In this document: positions 27,893 to 36,672 of the stretch, piece by piece
How the letters are laid out: the number at the start of each line of letters is the position of its first letter
Numbering within the stretch: the stretch's first letter is position 1
Source: Nostoc sp. 'Lobaria pulmonaria (5183) cyanobiont'
GTDB taxonomy: Bacteria; Cyanobacteriota; Cyanobacteriia; Cyanobacteriales; Nostocaceae
NCBI RefSeq assembly: GCF_002949795.1
Contig: NZ_CP026692.1
Location: forward strand, 2,787,501 to 2,851,500
Direction of reading: 5' to 3'
DNA: 64,000 nucleotides
Program-made: the position numbers and the translations under genes
The notes under the pieces: generated by a model
The model's input: the letters and a program-made list of their open reading frames with translations, nothing else
Told to the model about the DNA's origin: nothing
Databases searched by the model: none

Positions 27893-27950
27893 TAATTTAT
27901 CATGCGCGATCGCGCAATTTTTTTCTATCAATAGGACGTACTTGTACGAG
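27893..27950 (-). pseudogene. 3' relic of a DUF4926 gene
   Basis: Read on the minus strand this gives VQVRPIDRKK followed by the HIP1 sequence. It is closely similar in DNA to the end of the DUF4926 pseudogene at 33081-33305. One base is missing before the HIP1 site, so the frame shifts. It abuts directly the transketolase fragment at 27951, a junction that can only be recombinational. Confidence 0.7.
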
Positions 27951-28030
27951 GCAGTGCTGGCGAGTTGATAGCGTTTAATGGATTGACTGCTGAAGCATTG
28001 ATAAAACGTGCGATCGCGTTAGTGCATTAA
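27951..28030 (+). pseudogene. duplicated 3' end of the transketolase-like gene (copy 1)
   Basis: The last ~26 codons of the upstream gene are repeated in the same frame with the same stop: SAGELIAFNGLTAEAL, then IKRAIALVH. Only a few bases differ, one changing T to I. A hairpin follows at a similar distance, as after the intact gene, so the duplication probably included the terminator. Confidence 0.9.
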
Positions 28031-28054
28031 AGTTAAAATAGTTTTTCCTTTTAT

Positions 28055-28115
28055 CGCAAATATACGTATATAAATGTTGAAAAATTGCGTTCAATGCGTA
28101 TATTTGCGTTTTTTA
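28055..28115 (+). terminator. hairpin after the duplicated transketolase tail
   Basis: CGCAAATATACG and CGTATATTTGCG are perfect 12-bp arms about 30 bases apart, followed by TTTTTTATTT. The layout parallels the terminator of the intact gene (26489-26557), although the sequence has diverged. Confidence 0.7.
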
Positions 28116-28180
28116 TTTAAAAGAATTTAGCAGATAGGAGAAATAGGGGTAAAATTGCTGAAATTCGTTGACAATAACAG

Positions 28181-28323
28181 GTTTACGAGTTCAAAAGTTA
28201 GTTTACGAGTCGCAAAAGCTAGTTTACGAGTCGCAAAAGCTAGTTTACGAGTTCAAAAGTTAGTTTACGAGTTGCAAAAGCTAGTTTACGAGTCGCAAAA
28301 GCTAGTTTACGAGTTCAAAAGTT
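28181..28323. repeat. 7-unit tandem array of a 20/21-bp repeat
   Basis: Seven units start GTTTACGAG. Short units (20 bp) continue TTCAAAAGTTA and long units (21 bp) continue TCGCAAAAGCTA or TTGCAAAAGCTA. The order is S-L-L-S-L-L-S, so a three-unit block appears duplicated. There are no spacers. The array lies between two decayed copies of the transketolase tail. It resembles the array at 1021-1272 in unit length and in a GAG...AAAAG core. Confidence 0.95.
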
Positions 28324-28342
28324 GATTTCCAAGCCAGGACAA

Positions 28343-28420
28343 AGCGCGATACTTTTATGGAAAACATGGCGTTTAATGGATTAACTGTGCAGGCTTGAGG
28401 AAAGGTGCGATCGCGTTTAA
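28343..28420 (+). pseudogene. decayed 3' end of the transketolase-like gene (copy 2)
   Basis: GCGCGATACTTTTATGGAA, then ATGGCGTTTAATGGATTAAC, then GGTGCGATCGCGTTTA follow the order of the last ~110 bp of the intact gene (from RDTFAWK through KRAIAL), with an internal deletion and a stop. It is more decayed than the copy at 27951. Confidence 0.75.
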
Positions 28421-28447
28421 GTCGCCATAAACTAGAGAATTATTTAC

Positions 28448-28585
28448 CTGACTTTTCACGTCATGTGGAAAAGCCCACGAAAGACCTAACCTCCTTTCCG
28501 CATCGGGAAGGGGGAAAATTCAAAGTCTCTCTCCTTTTAGGAGAGAGATTTAGAGAGAGGTTTTCCAGATGCCGTGAAAAGTCAG
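28448..28585. mobile_element. 138-bp MITE with 10-bp target duplication
   Basis: CTGACTTTTCACGTCATG at the left and CATGCCGTGAAAAGTCAG-type sequence (ATGCCGTGAAAAGTCAG) at the right are inverted repeats. The element is flanked by a perfect AATTATTTAC direct repeat (28438-28447 and 28586-28595). Inside are further hairpins (CTCTCTCC...GGAGAGAG). There is no coding capacity. The 10-bp duplication fits mobilisation by an IS4-type transposase. A second copy lies at 43417-43569. Confidence 0.9.
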
Positions 28586-28593
28586 AATTATTT

Positions 28594-28682
28594 ACAAGGG
28601 ATGAGAGCTATGAAGCTTATAAAATCAGCTTTATAGGCTTCATGTCGCCCCTTTGTCAATACCCCACCACCTGAATCCTTAC
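28594..28682. repeat. hairpin repeat sharing its right end with 33018-33056
   Basis: ATGAAGCTTATAAA faces TTTATAGGCTTCAT, a 14-bp near-perfect hairpin. The right part, CCCCTTTGTCAATACCCCAC followed by CTGAATCCTTAC, is repeated almost exactly at 33018-33056. The hairpin part resembles 39487-39545. It looks like a short non-coding mobile repeat. Confidence 0.7.
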
Positions 28683-28738
28683 CCAAAAACTGTTGAGAGT
28701 ATTACACAACCGTACAATCATAACCATTTCAGGTGAAA

Positions 28739-28939
28739 CTATTTATTTCCCAAAATGATAGTTATGTCATCTGCTTCAGGAGTATAAATAATTCTCTTCA
28801 CTAGCCATGTTTTGTTTTTTAATTGTACTTCTTCACCTACTCTCGGAATAAATTGTAAGTTATAATACTTACCTAGAAATTCTTCTGCATTCCCTTTCCA
28901 AAAAATTGTTCTTGTCAGTTCACCAGTTTTGTTACTCAT
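28739..28939 (-). CDS. small hypothetical protein
   Basis: 66 residues from the ATG at 28939 (MSNKTGELTRTIFW), chosen because AGGAGGAAG lies just before it; a start ten codons upstream has none. The sequence VGEEVQLKNKTWLVKRIIYTPEADDITIIL is compact and beta-like, with an acidic and aromatic N-terminus. It has no membrane segment and no recognised motif. It lies about 55 bp after treS on the same strand and might be co-transcribed with it. Confidence 0.6.
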   Translation of the reverse strand: MSNKTGELTRTIFWKGNAEEFLGKYYNLQFIPRVGEEVQLKNKTWLVKRIIYTPEADDITIILGNK

Positions 28940-28993
28940 TTTTCTTCCTCCTAATATTATTTCTTGCAATTTGTTTTTACTAGAAAAAACTGT

Positions 28994-31900
28994 TTAAGCA
29001 GTTTCACTCAGTAATCGCAGAATAAATTGGAGTGGAATTTCTACCCGATCGGAGCGATTATTTAGTTCATTGCCTACTGCATCAATCGCTTGCTCTAGAA
29101 GATAGGCAAAAAGCAGCACATCTAGTTCTTGTGTTGTCTTTGGAAGGAAAGATTCTTGACTAGCAGTTTCTAAATAAGAATTGAGAAAGCTAGTACTCAC
29201 CCAGGTATACCAAAACTGTCCCCATTGTTCTATAAGGGGTAAATTTTCAGGTAGGATCATCCCAGATTCTTTTTGATAGCCTAGAGCTTCGTTAACTGCA
29301 TAGTTGAAAGATAGCAACATTCCTGCTACATCTTGTAGGGGCGATCGCTTTATGCGTCGTTCGCTTAAACTACGCTCTGCTTTGCCTTCAAAATCAGGAA
29401 GAATAAAGTCTCTTCCTGTGTAAAATACTTGCGATAAATGGTAGTTTCCATGATGACGAGTCCGCAATGCAGTAATTTTTTGCCCGACAACTAACTGAAA
29501 GCGTTCTAAGATTTTCTGTTGGCTATTAAGAACTTCTAATGCTAATGGTTGAGTATCGGTTGGCAAGTATTTTACTCGTTCTTTTAACAACCGAAATACT
29601 TGTCCAGTTAAGTTACGTGCATTTTGATATATCGAACGTTGATAAAGTGATGAAAAAGATTCTGGAGCAAAGTCTGAGCTATCTATATTTGTAGCCAGCG
29701 CTATATGGAATTCCGCAGTGGATTTACCCAACAGTTCAGCACTTTGCAGGTAAGAAGTGATAGTTGCAATTGCCAATTCTGGAATCTCAATTCTCTGTAA
29801 ATCCAACAAGGAACCTGATGGAAGAGGCACTTCGGTAATAGTGGCGTGTTCTGTGGTCACTAAATCAAAGTACTTTTGCAAACTATCAAGGGTGTAGTCC
29901 CAGCCACTGCGAATATCTGAAATAAACTCTTGTAATATGCCTATAGTCGTGGGTAGGGCAGTTTTATTGCCTGTTTTATTTGCACGGCGGTACTCTAAAG
30001 CACCAGCTAGGAAAACTGAGTTTTGCAAGCGTTTTTTCTGGTATAGGAAACGCCGGATTTCTAAATCTGGGTACAAACCCTCCTCGACTTTGCGGAAGAG
30101 TTTCAACAACAAGCGATCGCCATAAACTATATAAGTATTGGTTTGTTCTTCTTTATTTAGGACAGTCGGCTCACTATTGGTTAACTGTTGGCGCAATTCG
30201 GAGAATGAATCAGTAGTAGTGCCAAATAATTCTCCGCTTATCCCTTTATAAGAGTGATGATTAGCGATCGCATCATCTAGGAGTGAGGTGAGAAAGTTCT
30301 TGTCTGCTAAAGCATCAAATAAAATTCCAACTTCTTGAGTATTGGGTGGAGGAGTGTCTATTTTGCCTTGCACCCTAAGCCGTGCAATCACAGCTTGCGG
30401 CATTTGTGCCAAAAGATGTGTTGCTTGCTCACCTTCTGCATAGGCGAGAAATAACAGATAAGTTTCGTTGTTTCCCTGGCTATAATCTACCTGCAACCAA
30501 ACAATTTGAGCTATCTGCTGGTTATAGGGTAAAGAAATCGCTTCAATGATTTGTGTTGATTGTACAGTCCGAGTTTTGCCGCCAAACCAGCTACAGGTAT
30601 AGAGGTAATCCCGCAGCGTTGATTCTAGAATGCTTTTTGACTCTCGTTGCAAAATCACATTCTGCCATGAACCATTTACCAACAGAGTTGCTAAATCTGC
30701 TTGGGGTTTAAGAGATTGAGTTGAGCTAGGTTTAGGTTGTAAGGTGAACCAGTAAAACCCGTAAGGACTTAAGCTGAGGAAATAGGGCGATTCTGTAATC
30801 AGTGGGAACTCAGAGGAACCAAAAATTTCTACTGGTAGTAGCCCATTGAAGGTTGATAAATCTAACGCCACCGTTTGCACATAACGAGATAAATTTGCTA
30901 CTACCAAGACATCTTCTTCAGAGGTAATCCGGCTGAAGGCAAAAACTTTGCGATTATTAGACTGTACCAATTCAAAACGTCCTTCACCCAATGCCGCAAA
31001 CCGTTTGCGAGTAGCAAGTAAACGTTTCATCCAATACCACAGAGAATTGGTATTAGTCCGTTGTGCCTCGACGTTGAGTGCTTCGTAGTGATATTCTGAG
31101 TCAACGATGACGGGTAGATACAAGCGTTGCGGGTTGGCGCGACTAAAACCTGCGTTGCGGTCAGAACTCCACTGCATAGGTGTGCGAACACCATTGCGAT
31201 CGCCTAGATAAACATTATCTCCCATGCCAATTTCATCGCCGTAGTAAAGTACGGGGGTTCCTGGCAGAGATAACAGTAAACTATTGAGTAACTCAATTTG
31301 GCGGCGATCATTGCCCAAAAGCGGCGCTAATCTACGGCGGATGCCTAAATTTACCCGCATCATTGGGTCTTGTGCATAGACCCCATACATAAAATCGCGG
31401 TCTTCATCTGTCACCATTTCTAGAGTCAGTTCGTCATGGTTGCGGAGGAACAATGCCCACTGACAGTTATCAGGAATGGATGGAGTTTGCTGGAGAATAT
31501 CTACAATCGGGAAATTATCTTCCATCCGCAATGCCATAAACAAGCGCGGCATTAGGGGAAAATGAAAGTTCATGTGACACTCATCCCCCGCACCGAAATA
31601 TTGAGCTGCATCTTCAGGCCATTGGTTTGCCTCAGCTAGCAACATCCGGTTAGGAAATTTCGCGTCGATGTGCGATCGCAACTCCTTCAAATACGCATGG
31701 GTTTCGGGTAAGTTTTCGCAGTTCGTTCCTTCCCGTTCGTATAGATAAGGTACAGCATCCATACGTAGTCCATCTACACCCATCTCCAACCAAAAATCTA
31801 GAACATCAAATACTGCCTGGCGCACCAAGGGATTGTCATAATTCAAATCAGGCTGATGGGAATAGAAACGATGCCAGCAATAAGCTTTGGCAACTGGATC

Positions 31901-32380
31901 CCAAGCCCAGTTAGATGTCTCAAAATCTTGGAAGATAATTCGCGCTTCTTGGTATTTTTCAGGAGTATCACTCCAAACATAAAAATCTCGCTCCTGACTC
32001 CCTTTCGGGGCGCGACGTGCTCTTTGAAACCAAGGATGTTGGTCAGAGGTATGGTTAATAATTAACTCAATAATTACACGAATACCGCGCTGATGAGCAG
32101 CGCTCAAAAACGCTTTAAAGTCTTCCAACGTGCCATAGATAGAATTGATACTAGTGTAATCAGCAATATCGTAACCATCATCCTTGAGTGGTGAAGGAAA
32201 AAAAGGTAACAACCAGATGGCAGTAATACCTAAATCTTGTAAGTAGTCTAGTTTTTCTGTCAGCCCTGGAAAATCACCAATACCATCACCATTACTGTCG
32301 GCGAATGTGCGAACACCTAGTTCGTAGATAATTGCATTTTTAAACCATGATGGGTCATCTTTCAAGCTGGAGTTTGGCAT
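28994..32380 (-). CDS. treS: trehalose synthase fused to maltokinase-like domain
   Basis: 1128 residues. The GH13 domain (~1-560) isomerises maltose and trehalose. The nucleophile is D208 in GVDGLRMDAVPYLYERE, the acid/base E250 in LLAEANQWPE, and the third acidic residue D316 in FLRNHDELTLEM. The C-terminal ~500 residues resemble the maltokinase (Pep2/Mak) domain, with the kinase-type motif LPDFEGKAERSLSERR near the end, so the protein may convert trehalose to maltose 1-phosphate for glycogen or glucan synthesis. Such fusions are about 1100 residues in other bacteria. No other trehalose genes are adjacent. Confidence 0.9.
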   Translation of the reverse strand: MPNSSLKDDPSWFKNAIIYELGVRTFADSNGDGIGDFPGLTEKLDYLQDLGITAIWLLPFFPSPLKDDGYDIADYTSINSIYGTLEDFKAFLSAAHQRGIRVIIELIINHTSDQHPWFQRARRAPKGSQERDFYVWSDTPEKYQEARIIFQDFETSNWAWDPVAKAYCWHRFYSHQPDLNYDNPLVRQAVFDVLDFWLEMGVDGLRMDAVPYLYEREGTNCENLPETHAYLKELRSHIDAKFPNRMLLAEANQWPEDAAQYFGAGDECHMNFHFPLMPRLFMALRMEDNFPIVDILQQTPSIPDNCQWALFLRNHDELTLEMVTDEDRDFMYGVYAQDPMMRVNLGIRRRLAPLLGNDRRQIELLNSLLLSLPGTPVLYYGDEIGMGDNVYLGDRNGVRTPMQWSSDRNAGFSRANPQRLYLPVIVDSEYHYEALNVEAQRTNTNSLWYWMKRLLATRKRFAALGEGRFELVQSNNRKVFAFSRITSEEDVLVVANLSRYVQTVALDLSTFNGLLPVEIFGSSEFPLITESPYFLSLSPYGFYWFTLQPKPSSTQSLKPQADLATLLVNGSWQNVILQRESKSILESTLRDYLYTCSWFGGKTRTVQSTQIIEAISLPYNQQIAQIVWLQVDYSQGNNETYLLFLAYAEGEQATHLLAQMPQAVIARLRVQGKIDTPPPNTQEVGILFDALADKNFLTSLLDDAIANHHSYKGISGELFGTTTDSFSELRQQLTNSEPTVLNKEEQTNTYIVYGDRLLLKLFRKVEEGLYPDLEIRRFLYQKKRLQNSVFLAGALEYRRANKTGNKTALPTTIGILQEFISDIRSGWDYTLDSLQKYFDLVTTEHATITEVPLPSGSLLDLQRIEIPELAIATITSYLQSAELLGKSTAEFHIALATNIDSSDFAPESFSSLYQRSIYQNARNLTGQVFRLLKERVKYLPTDTQPLALEVLNSQQKILERFQLVVGQKITALRTRHHGNYHLSQVFYTGRDFILPDFEGKAERSLSERRIKRSPLQDVAGMLLSFNYAVNEALGYQKESGMILPENLPLIEQWGQFWYTWVSTSFLNSYLETASQESFLPKTTQELDVLLFAYLLEQAIDAVGNELNNRSDRVEIPLQFILRLLSETA

Positions 32381-32559
32381 TTTAAAAAGATATGCGATCG
32401 CATATCTAATAGAACTATATTTTTACTTGATACAATCGCTGAGATTATCAGCTTATTTATCTTACACGAGTAATGTTTACACTTTCTTACTTAAGTAATG
32501 AAACTACCAAACGAGCTATATCTAGTCATAAATAATCATACCAACTGCGTATATACATA

Positions 32560-32677
32560 CAGCAGTTTTCATTGGCATGAAGTACAAAGTTACGGGTTTT
32601 GAGGCAGGAGGCAGAAGCTGTTTATATCTAATGCTCCCGTACTGCATTTTGTACTTCACTTAAAAAGCAATCTGCTG
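32560..32677. mobile_element. 118-bp IS630-related MITE flanked by TA
   Basis: CAGCAGTTTTCATTGGCATG at the left and the inverse of CAATCTGCTG at the right, with a further inverted pair (GAAGTACAAA / TTTGTACTTC, then ACGGG / CCCGT). TA dinucleotides flank both ends. The tips match the ends of the IS630-type element at 62584-63601 (CAGCAGATTGCAGG, then ATGAAGTACA), so this is probably a non-autonomous derivative. It lies upstream of treS. Confidence 0.75.
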
Positions 32678-33017
32678 TATAATTTTTATTTTCGGGTACT
32701 AAAATGTAACAAAACTTATTGTAGACTAGATATTTAGTTAGGAGTTAAGTAAGTTAGCTAGCTAATGTACTTCAATCATATTTAAGTAGTGAATAAGCAG
32801 GAATGAGGATGAAGACGTTTCTTTAATTTTCTGATTACTGACCGCAGTTGCTCTATTTCAAGTTTTTCATTCTTTTATTGTTACTTGCAGCTGGTCGATC
32901 GCGATCGCCTACCTGACGCTCAATTTGTACCAGTTTTTCCTTTGGCTGCTGGTTTAGTTGTTCTGGCTCTTGTTCTAGTGGCAGGTCTTTGTTGATGATT
33001 GCGATACTCCAACCTTT

Positions 33018-33056
33018 TTGTCCCCTTTGTCAATACCCCACCATCTGAATCCTTAC
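33018..33056. repeat. second copy of the CCCCTTTGTCAATACCCC repeat end
   Basis: TTGTCCCCTTTGTCAATACC and the following CCACCATCTGAATCCTTAC match 28643-28682 with very few differences. Here the hairpin half is missing. The surrounding 32680-33080 stretch has no gene. Confidence 0.7.
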
Positions 33057-33080
33057 GAGTCAATATATGCGACGATAGGA

Positions 33081-33305
33081 TTAATTCATCGTCCGCGATC
33101 GCGCAATTTCTCTTCTACCAATGGGACGTACTTGTATGCTGTGAAGTGAAACAATTGCCACATTTTCCCCATCAAGTGTAACAAATTAAACCTCATATCC
33201 TTTGCCACCCTGATGTACCAAAACAGCTATACCTATATCACCCTGCTCTAAACTGTATTCTGAGAGATTAGTTGTCAGAAGAACTCTGTCAAGTTCTTGA
33301 ATCAT
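33081..33305 (-). pseudogene. DUF4926 gene killed by one nonsense codon
   Basis: On the minus strand, from the ATG at 33305, the frame reads MIQELDRVLLTTNL...GDIGIAVLVHQGGKGYEV, then TAA, then continues FVTLDGENVAIVSL...VRPIGRREIARSR and a normal stop. The family (DUF4926, small proteins often in toxin-antitoxin-like pairs) has E at the stop position, so GAA to TAA is a likely single change. No intact partner gene is found upstream, where an IS end cuts in at 33356. Confidence 0.85.
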
Positions 33306-33355
33306 CATCGCTGTTGCGCGTTAATGGCTTTCAACAGTAGACATTACACGTAATG

Positions 33356-33372
33356 CAATACTGCTCGGTTAA
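33356..33372. mobile_element. solo IS/MITE end, CAATACTGCTCGGTTAA
   Basis: An exact 17-base match to the terminal sequence of the element at 59554-61855 and near match to the MITE at 43984-44119. No second end is seen nearby. It cuts into coding-like sequence (ALRVMSTVESH) upstream of the DUF4926 pseudogene. Confidence 0.7.
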
Positions 33373-33594
33373 TAGAAATAGGAGGTGAAATCAAGAAAAA
33401 TATGTTTGCGAATGATATACGCGAACTATCTTCCCTTTTCCATATCCCGCGAAAAGTCAGAAATGTAACCCCGACGCTATTCACTCCCAAAGTAAATTTC
33501 GTACTTCATTTATTCAGTCATCAGTTAACAGTAAGGTAACTGATGACTGTTTACCTTTTGTCTTAGTAAGCCCGACCGCTACTCCCGACCGCTA

Positions 33595-35337
33595 CTATAA
33601 AGGTGGTTCGATATTTTGGCCAGCAAATTTGAGTAGGTTAGCAAAGATAACTGTCTGATTGCCACCTAAAATTGGCTGCCAATCTTTAGGTGCTTTATTA
33701 ATATAAGATTCCCGATCAGAATCTAAAAGTCCATAAAATACCTCGGCTACAATCCGACCACCTACCCAACCTAGCTGAGTTTTGGCGCCAACACCATTTA
33801 GTAAATCTACTTCGGAAAAACTTTTTCCCACACCAAAGTGATCTACTAAAGGAGCTTGACCCTCAGCTAAGATGTAAAACCAGAGTGGGGTGTCGTTTTG
33901 CAGACTCTCAGCAATTGGCTCAAACTTGAACAGTGCATCCTTTGCCGAATTTTCACCCGCTGGTTGTCTCACACTGAGTTGATCTGATGTGAGAGGAATA
34001 GCCTGAGTAAAACCTTTGTTCTGTAAAGCTTTGACAATCTGTTGCCCACCTTGTACTCTGTAGTTGTTGCCTCGCAATAAATTAAGCAGTGCTAGGGATG
34101 GACGTGGTGGTACTACTTTCGTGTCTGGTAAGGTGTCAGGGCTGATCGCATCTTTAACTTCTTTAATAACCCCCCCAACATTCTGGCTGGTTGGCAATAC
34201 AGGAGACGGTAAAACGCCAAGTGGGTCAACCAAGTTGGAATCAATTTTGTAAGCTAGTTGTAAGCGTACTTCTGGTCTTTCTGTTTTATCAGCAGGCTCG
34301 TCACGAGGTTCATTAGGCAACACTCCTGGGTCTGTAAACGGGAAAAAGCGCGCCCAATTATCAATGACATGATGACTCGGTAGTGGCTCGAATCCTAATA
34401 AACTGTCATTGTCTGGGTTGCAACTTTCACTATCCGGGAAAATGCTAAATCTTTTATCTTTGTTGAGGCGATAACCAAAACGTACTCCAGAATGTCCAAA
34501 GCGGTAAGCTGCTACTACAAATTCGCGGGGTAAATTCTCGCGTTTGTCTTCTGTGTAAAGAGCATAGTTTTGGGCGCGCTGGTCACGAGTTTTGTCTTTT
34601 AGACCTTCTAGAACATCTGCGTTAACAATGCGCGGCAAAAAGTCTTCTATCACTATCTTTTGATAAACCCAGCGTACTTCGTTTCGTGCTGCTTCAAACA
34701 AAGCAGTACCCGTCAGTTTCTGATCGTCTTGCAGTCTCCGATTATTTTGTTTGAGCTTTGCTACTACTGCATTATGATACTTGACAAAAGACAATTGAAT
34801 TTGACTGATGATCGAGTTTTCATCATTACGTTTGTCACCAACAATCGCGCGACCATTGGGGCTACGCAGTAAATCTTGATCTGCCTGATTTTTAAAGTCT
34901 TCAACTAGCTTTGTATTACTGACGGTAGGTTGAACCTGATTTTCAGTACCATTTTTATATAAAAGACTAGCTCCATCCTCAGCGTACATAAAAGGTTGAG
35001 CATCAGGACCGTCACCGTATAAGGAATCCAAATCAAAGCGTGGAGTTCGTAAATTACTTGGCAAACGATCTTGAGAACCAATATCTACTGGGTTTAAAGA
35101 TGATGTGTTATCAAAGGTTAGATCGTGATCGATGAATTGACCAAAGTATGTATAACCTGCTGGTAACAGCAAATTTTCTTCAGGATCAGGACCATCTTTC
35201 ACGGTATCAAGCTCTGACTTTATGCTGTTGGCAAGTTTTAGTAGTTCATGGGTCGGATAGCTTTTTGCTCTTAAAGACAGTAAATGTGTAAATGCTTGTT
35301 CTCGTGTGCCGACGGAACCGTGACCAAATCCACTCAT
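33595..35337 (-). CDS. animal-type (An_peroxidase) haem peroxidase
   Basis: 580 residues. The distal site is seen in AGYTYFGQFIDHDLTFD (histidine near residue 73) and the proximal haem-ligand region in VAAYRFGHSGVRFGYRLN. The peroxidase-cyclooxygenase superfamily signature PRFDLDSLYGDGP is also present. There is no signal peptide. Such cyanobacterial enzymes may oxidise halides or organic substrates and act in defence or redox reactions; this one is uncharacterised. The WD40 and ferric-reductase-like genes lie upstream on the same strand, about 230 bp away. Confidence 0.85.
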   Translation of the reverse strand: MSGFGHGSVGTREQAFTHLLSLRAKSYPTHELLKLANSIKSELDTVKDGPDPEENLLLPAGYTYFGQFIDHDLTFDNTSSLNPVDIGSQDRLPSNLRTPRFDLDSLYGDGPDAQPFMYAEDGASLLYKNGTENQVQPTVSNTKLVEDFKNQADQDLLRSPNGRAIVGDKRNDENSIISQIQLSFVKYHNAVVAKLKQNNRRLQDDQKLTGTALFEAARNEVRWVYQKIVIEDFLPRIVNADVLEGLKDKTRDQRAQNYALYTEDKRENLPREFVVAAYRFGHSGVRFGYRLNKDKRFSIFPDSESCNPDNDSLLGFEPLPSHHVIDNWARFFPFTDPGVLPNEPRDEPADKTERPEVRLQLAYKIDSNLVDPLGVLPSPVLPTSQNVGGVIKEVKDAISPDTLPDTKVVPPRPSLALLNLLRGNNYRVQGGQQIVKALQNKGFTQAIPLTSDQLSVRQPAGENSAKDALFKFEPIAESLQNDTPLWFYILAEGQAPLVDHFGVGKSFSEVDLLNGVGAKTQLGWVGGRIVAEVFYGLLDSDRESYINKAPKDWQPILGGNQTVIFANLLKFAGQNIEPPL

Positions 35338-35569
35338 ATAATGCTCCTTAATTAAGGTAAAGTTAATTGATTGAATGACTATTGCGTTAAAGCAATCTGC
35401 ACTTTAGATTTCGATAAAATTATCAAAAGAAAGTGATTTTGACAGCTTTGACACTTTTGTAAGCAGAGATGGCATAGCCTAGTTGTCAAATTAATGTCAG
35501 CTAGGATGTATCCCTGTCTATCATCAGATTTCCTCCTTATAGATTTGTTTACTTTCTGAAAGCTTCTTG

Positions 35570-36595
35570 TCACTCTTTAGGAAGAGACCAGAGTTTGATG
35601 GTTTTGTCGGCACTGCTGCTGGCTATCATGTTTCCATGCGGTCTGAAAACTACTGACCGCACGCCTCGCTCATGCCCGATCAAATTCTCCAAGAGTTTGC
35701 CTTTAGGCAATCCCCATAACTTGATAGTGCTATCATTGCTACCACTAGCTAATCTCTTGCCATCGGGACTGAAAGCCACTGACCACACAACTCCTGAATG
35801 TCCATTTAGGGAGTGCAACAATTTACCAGTGGGCATTTGCCAGAGTTTGACTGTCCTATCAGCACTGCCACTCGCTAAAGTCCGTCCATCAGGGCTAAAA
35901 GTCACTGAGCGCACGGCTTGTGAATGAGCATTCAGGGTTTTTAGAACAGCACCATCCATGAGCCGCCAAATTTTGAGTGTCCCACTCTCATTGCCACTAG
36001 CTAAGGTCTGCCCATCCGGACTAAAAGCAACAGTTCTTACCCACTTTCCATCCGATAACTGATGAACTTGTACGCCAGTCTGCACGTTCCAGATGCGGAT
36101 GGTTGTGTCAGCACTACCACTGGCTAACCACTTTCCGTTGGGGCTGATGGCAACGGCTTCTACATCATCTGTATGGCCATCTAGAGTACGAAGCAGTTGC
36201 CCCGTCTCTAAATTCCAGAGTTTAATACGGTTATCCCAACTGCCACTAGCGAGCAGCTTGCTATCTGGACTGATAGCAAGGCTTACCACTGCATCGCCGT
36301 GTCCTTCTAAAGTATAGAGTAAGGTGTTACTAGGCAGATCCCAAATTTTGATTTTTTTATCGTAACTGCCACTGGCGAGGAAGCGTCCATCAGGGCTGAT
36401 TGCAAGAGCGTAAACCCAAGTTGAATCTCCTTGGACAGAACGTAAAGGTTGAGTGGTTGCAACAGAGATAGTAGCAACACTAGCGTTTCGGAAGGAAGAC
36501 AATAGGTTAGCACAACTGCTACTACCAACCAAGATCGTTAGGGTGCTGATTGCGAATGCTGCTGAAGATTTCCAGGTAATTTGTTTCGATCTCAT
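35570..36595 (-). CDS. exported WD40 beta-propeller protein
   Basis: 341 residues from the ATG at 36595 (MRSKQITWKSSAAFAIS); the longer start lacks a better ribosome site. An N-terminal hydrophobic segment ending VGSSSCANLL suggests a lipoprotein. Then come seven WD40 repeats (LAISPDGRFLASGSYDKKIKIWD and similar), exactly enough for one closed propeller and filling the rest of the protein. It probably binds a partner at the periplasmic face. The gene lies about 80 bp downstream of the membrane gene at 36673 and may share its transcript. Confidence 0.85.
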   Translation of the reverse strand: MRSKQITWKSSAAFAISTLTILVGSSSCANLLSSFRNASVATISVATTQPLRSVQGDSTWVYALAISPDGRFLASGSYDKKIKIWDLPSNTLLYTLEGHGDAVVSLAISPDSKLLASGSWDNRIKLWNLETGQLLRTLDGHTDDVEAVAISPNGKWLASGSADTTIRIWNVQTGVQVHQLSDGKWVRTVAFSPDGQTLASGNESGTLKIWRLMDGAVLKTLNAHSQAVRSVTFSPDGRTLASGSADRTVKLWQMPTGKLLHSLNGHSGVVWSVAFSPDGKRLASGSNDSTIKLWGLPKGKLLENLIGHERGVRSVVFRPHGNMIASSSADKTIKLWSLPKE

Positions 36596-36672
36596 AACAG
36601 GACATTCCTTGTGCGAGTGGGAGAATAATCTGATTTGCACCCACTGCGTAACGGTGTCGGAGACTAGCGGTA

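Noticed and set aside
28405..28674. 89-codon open frame
   Set aside because: It runs through a MITE and a hairpin repeat; composition and position show that it is not a gene.
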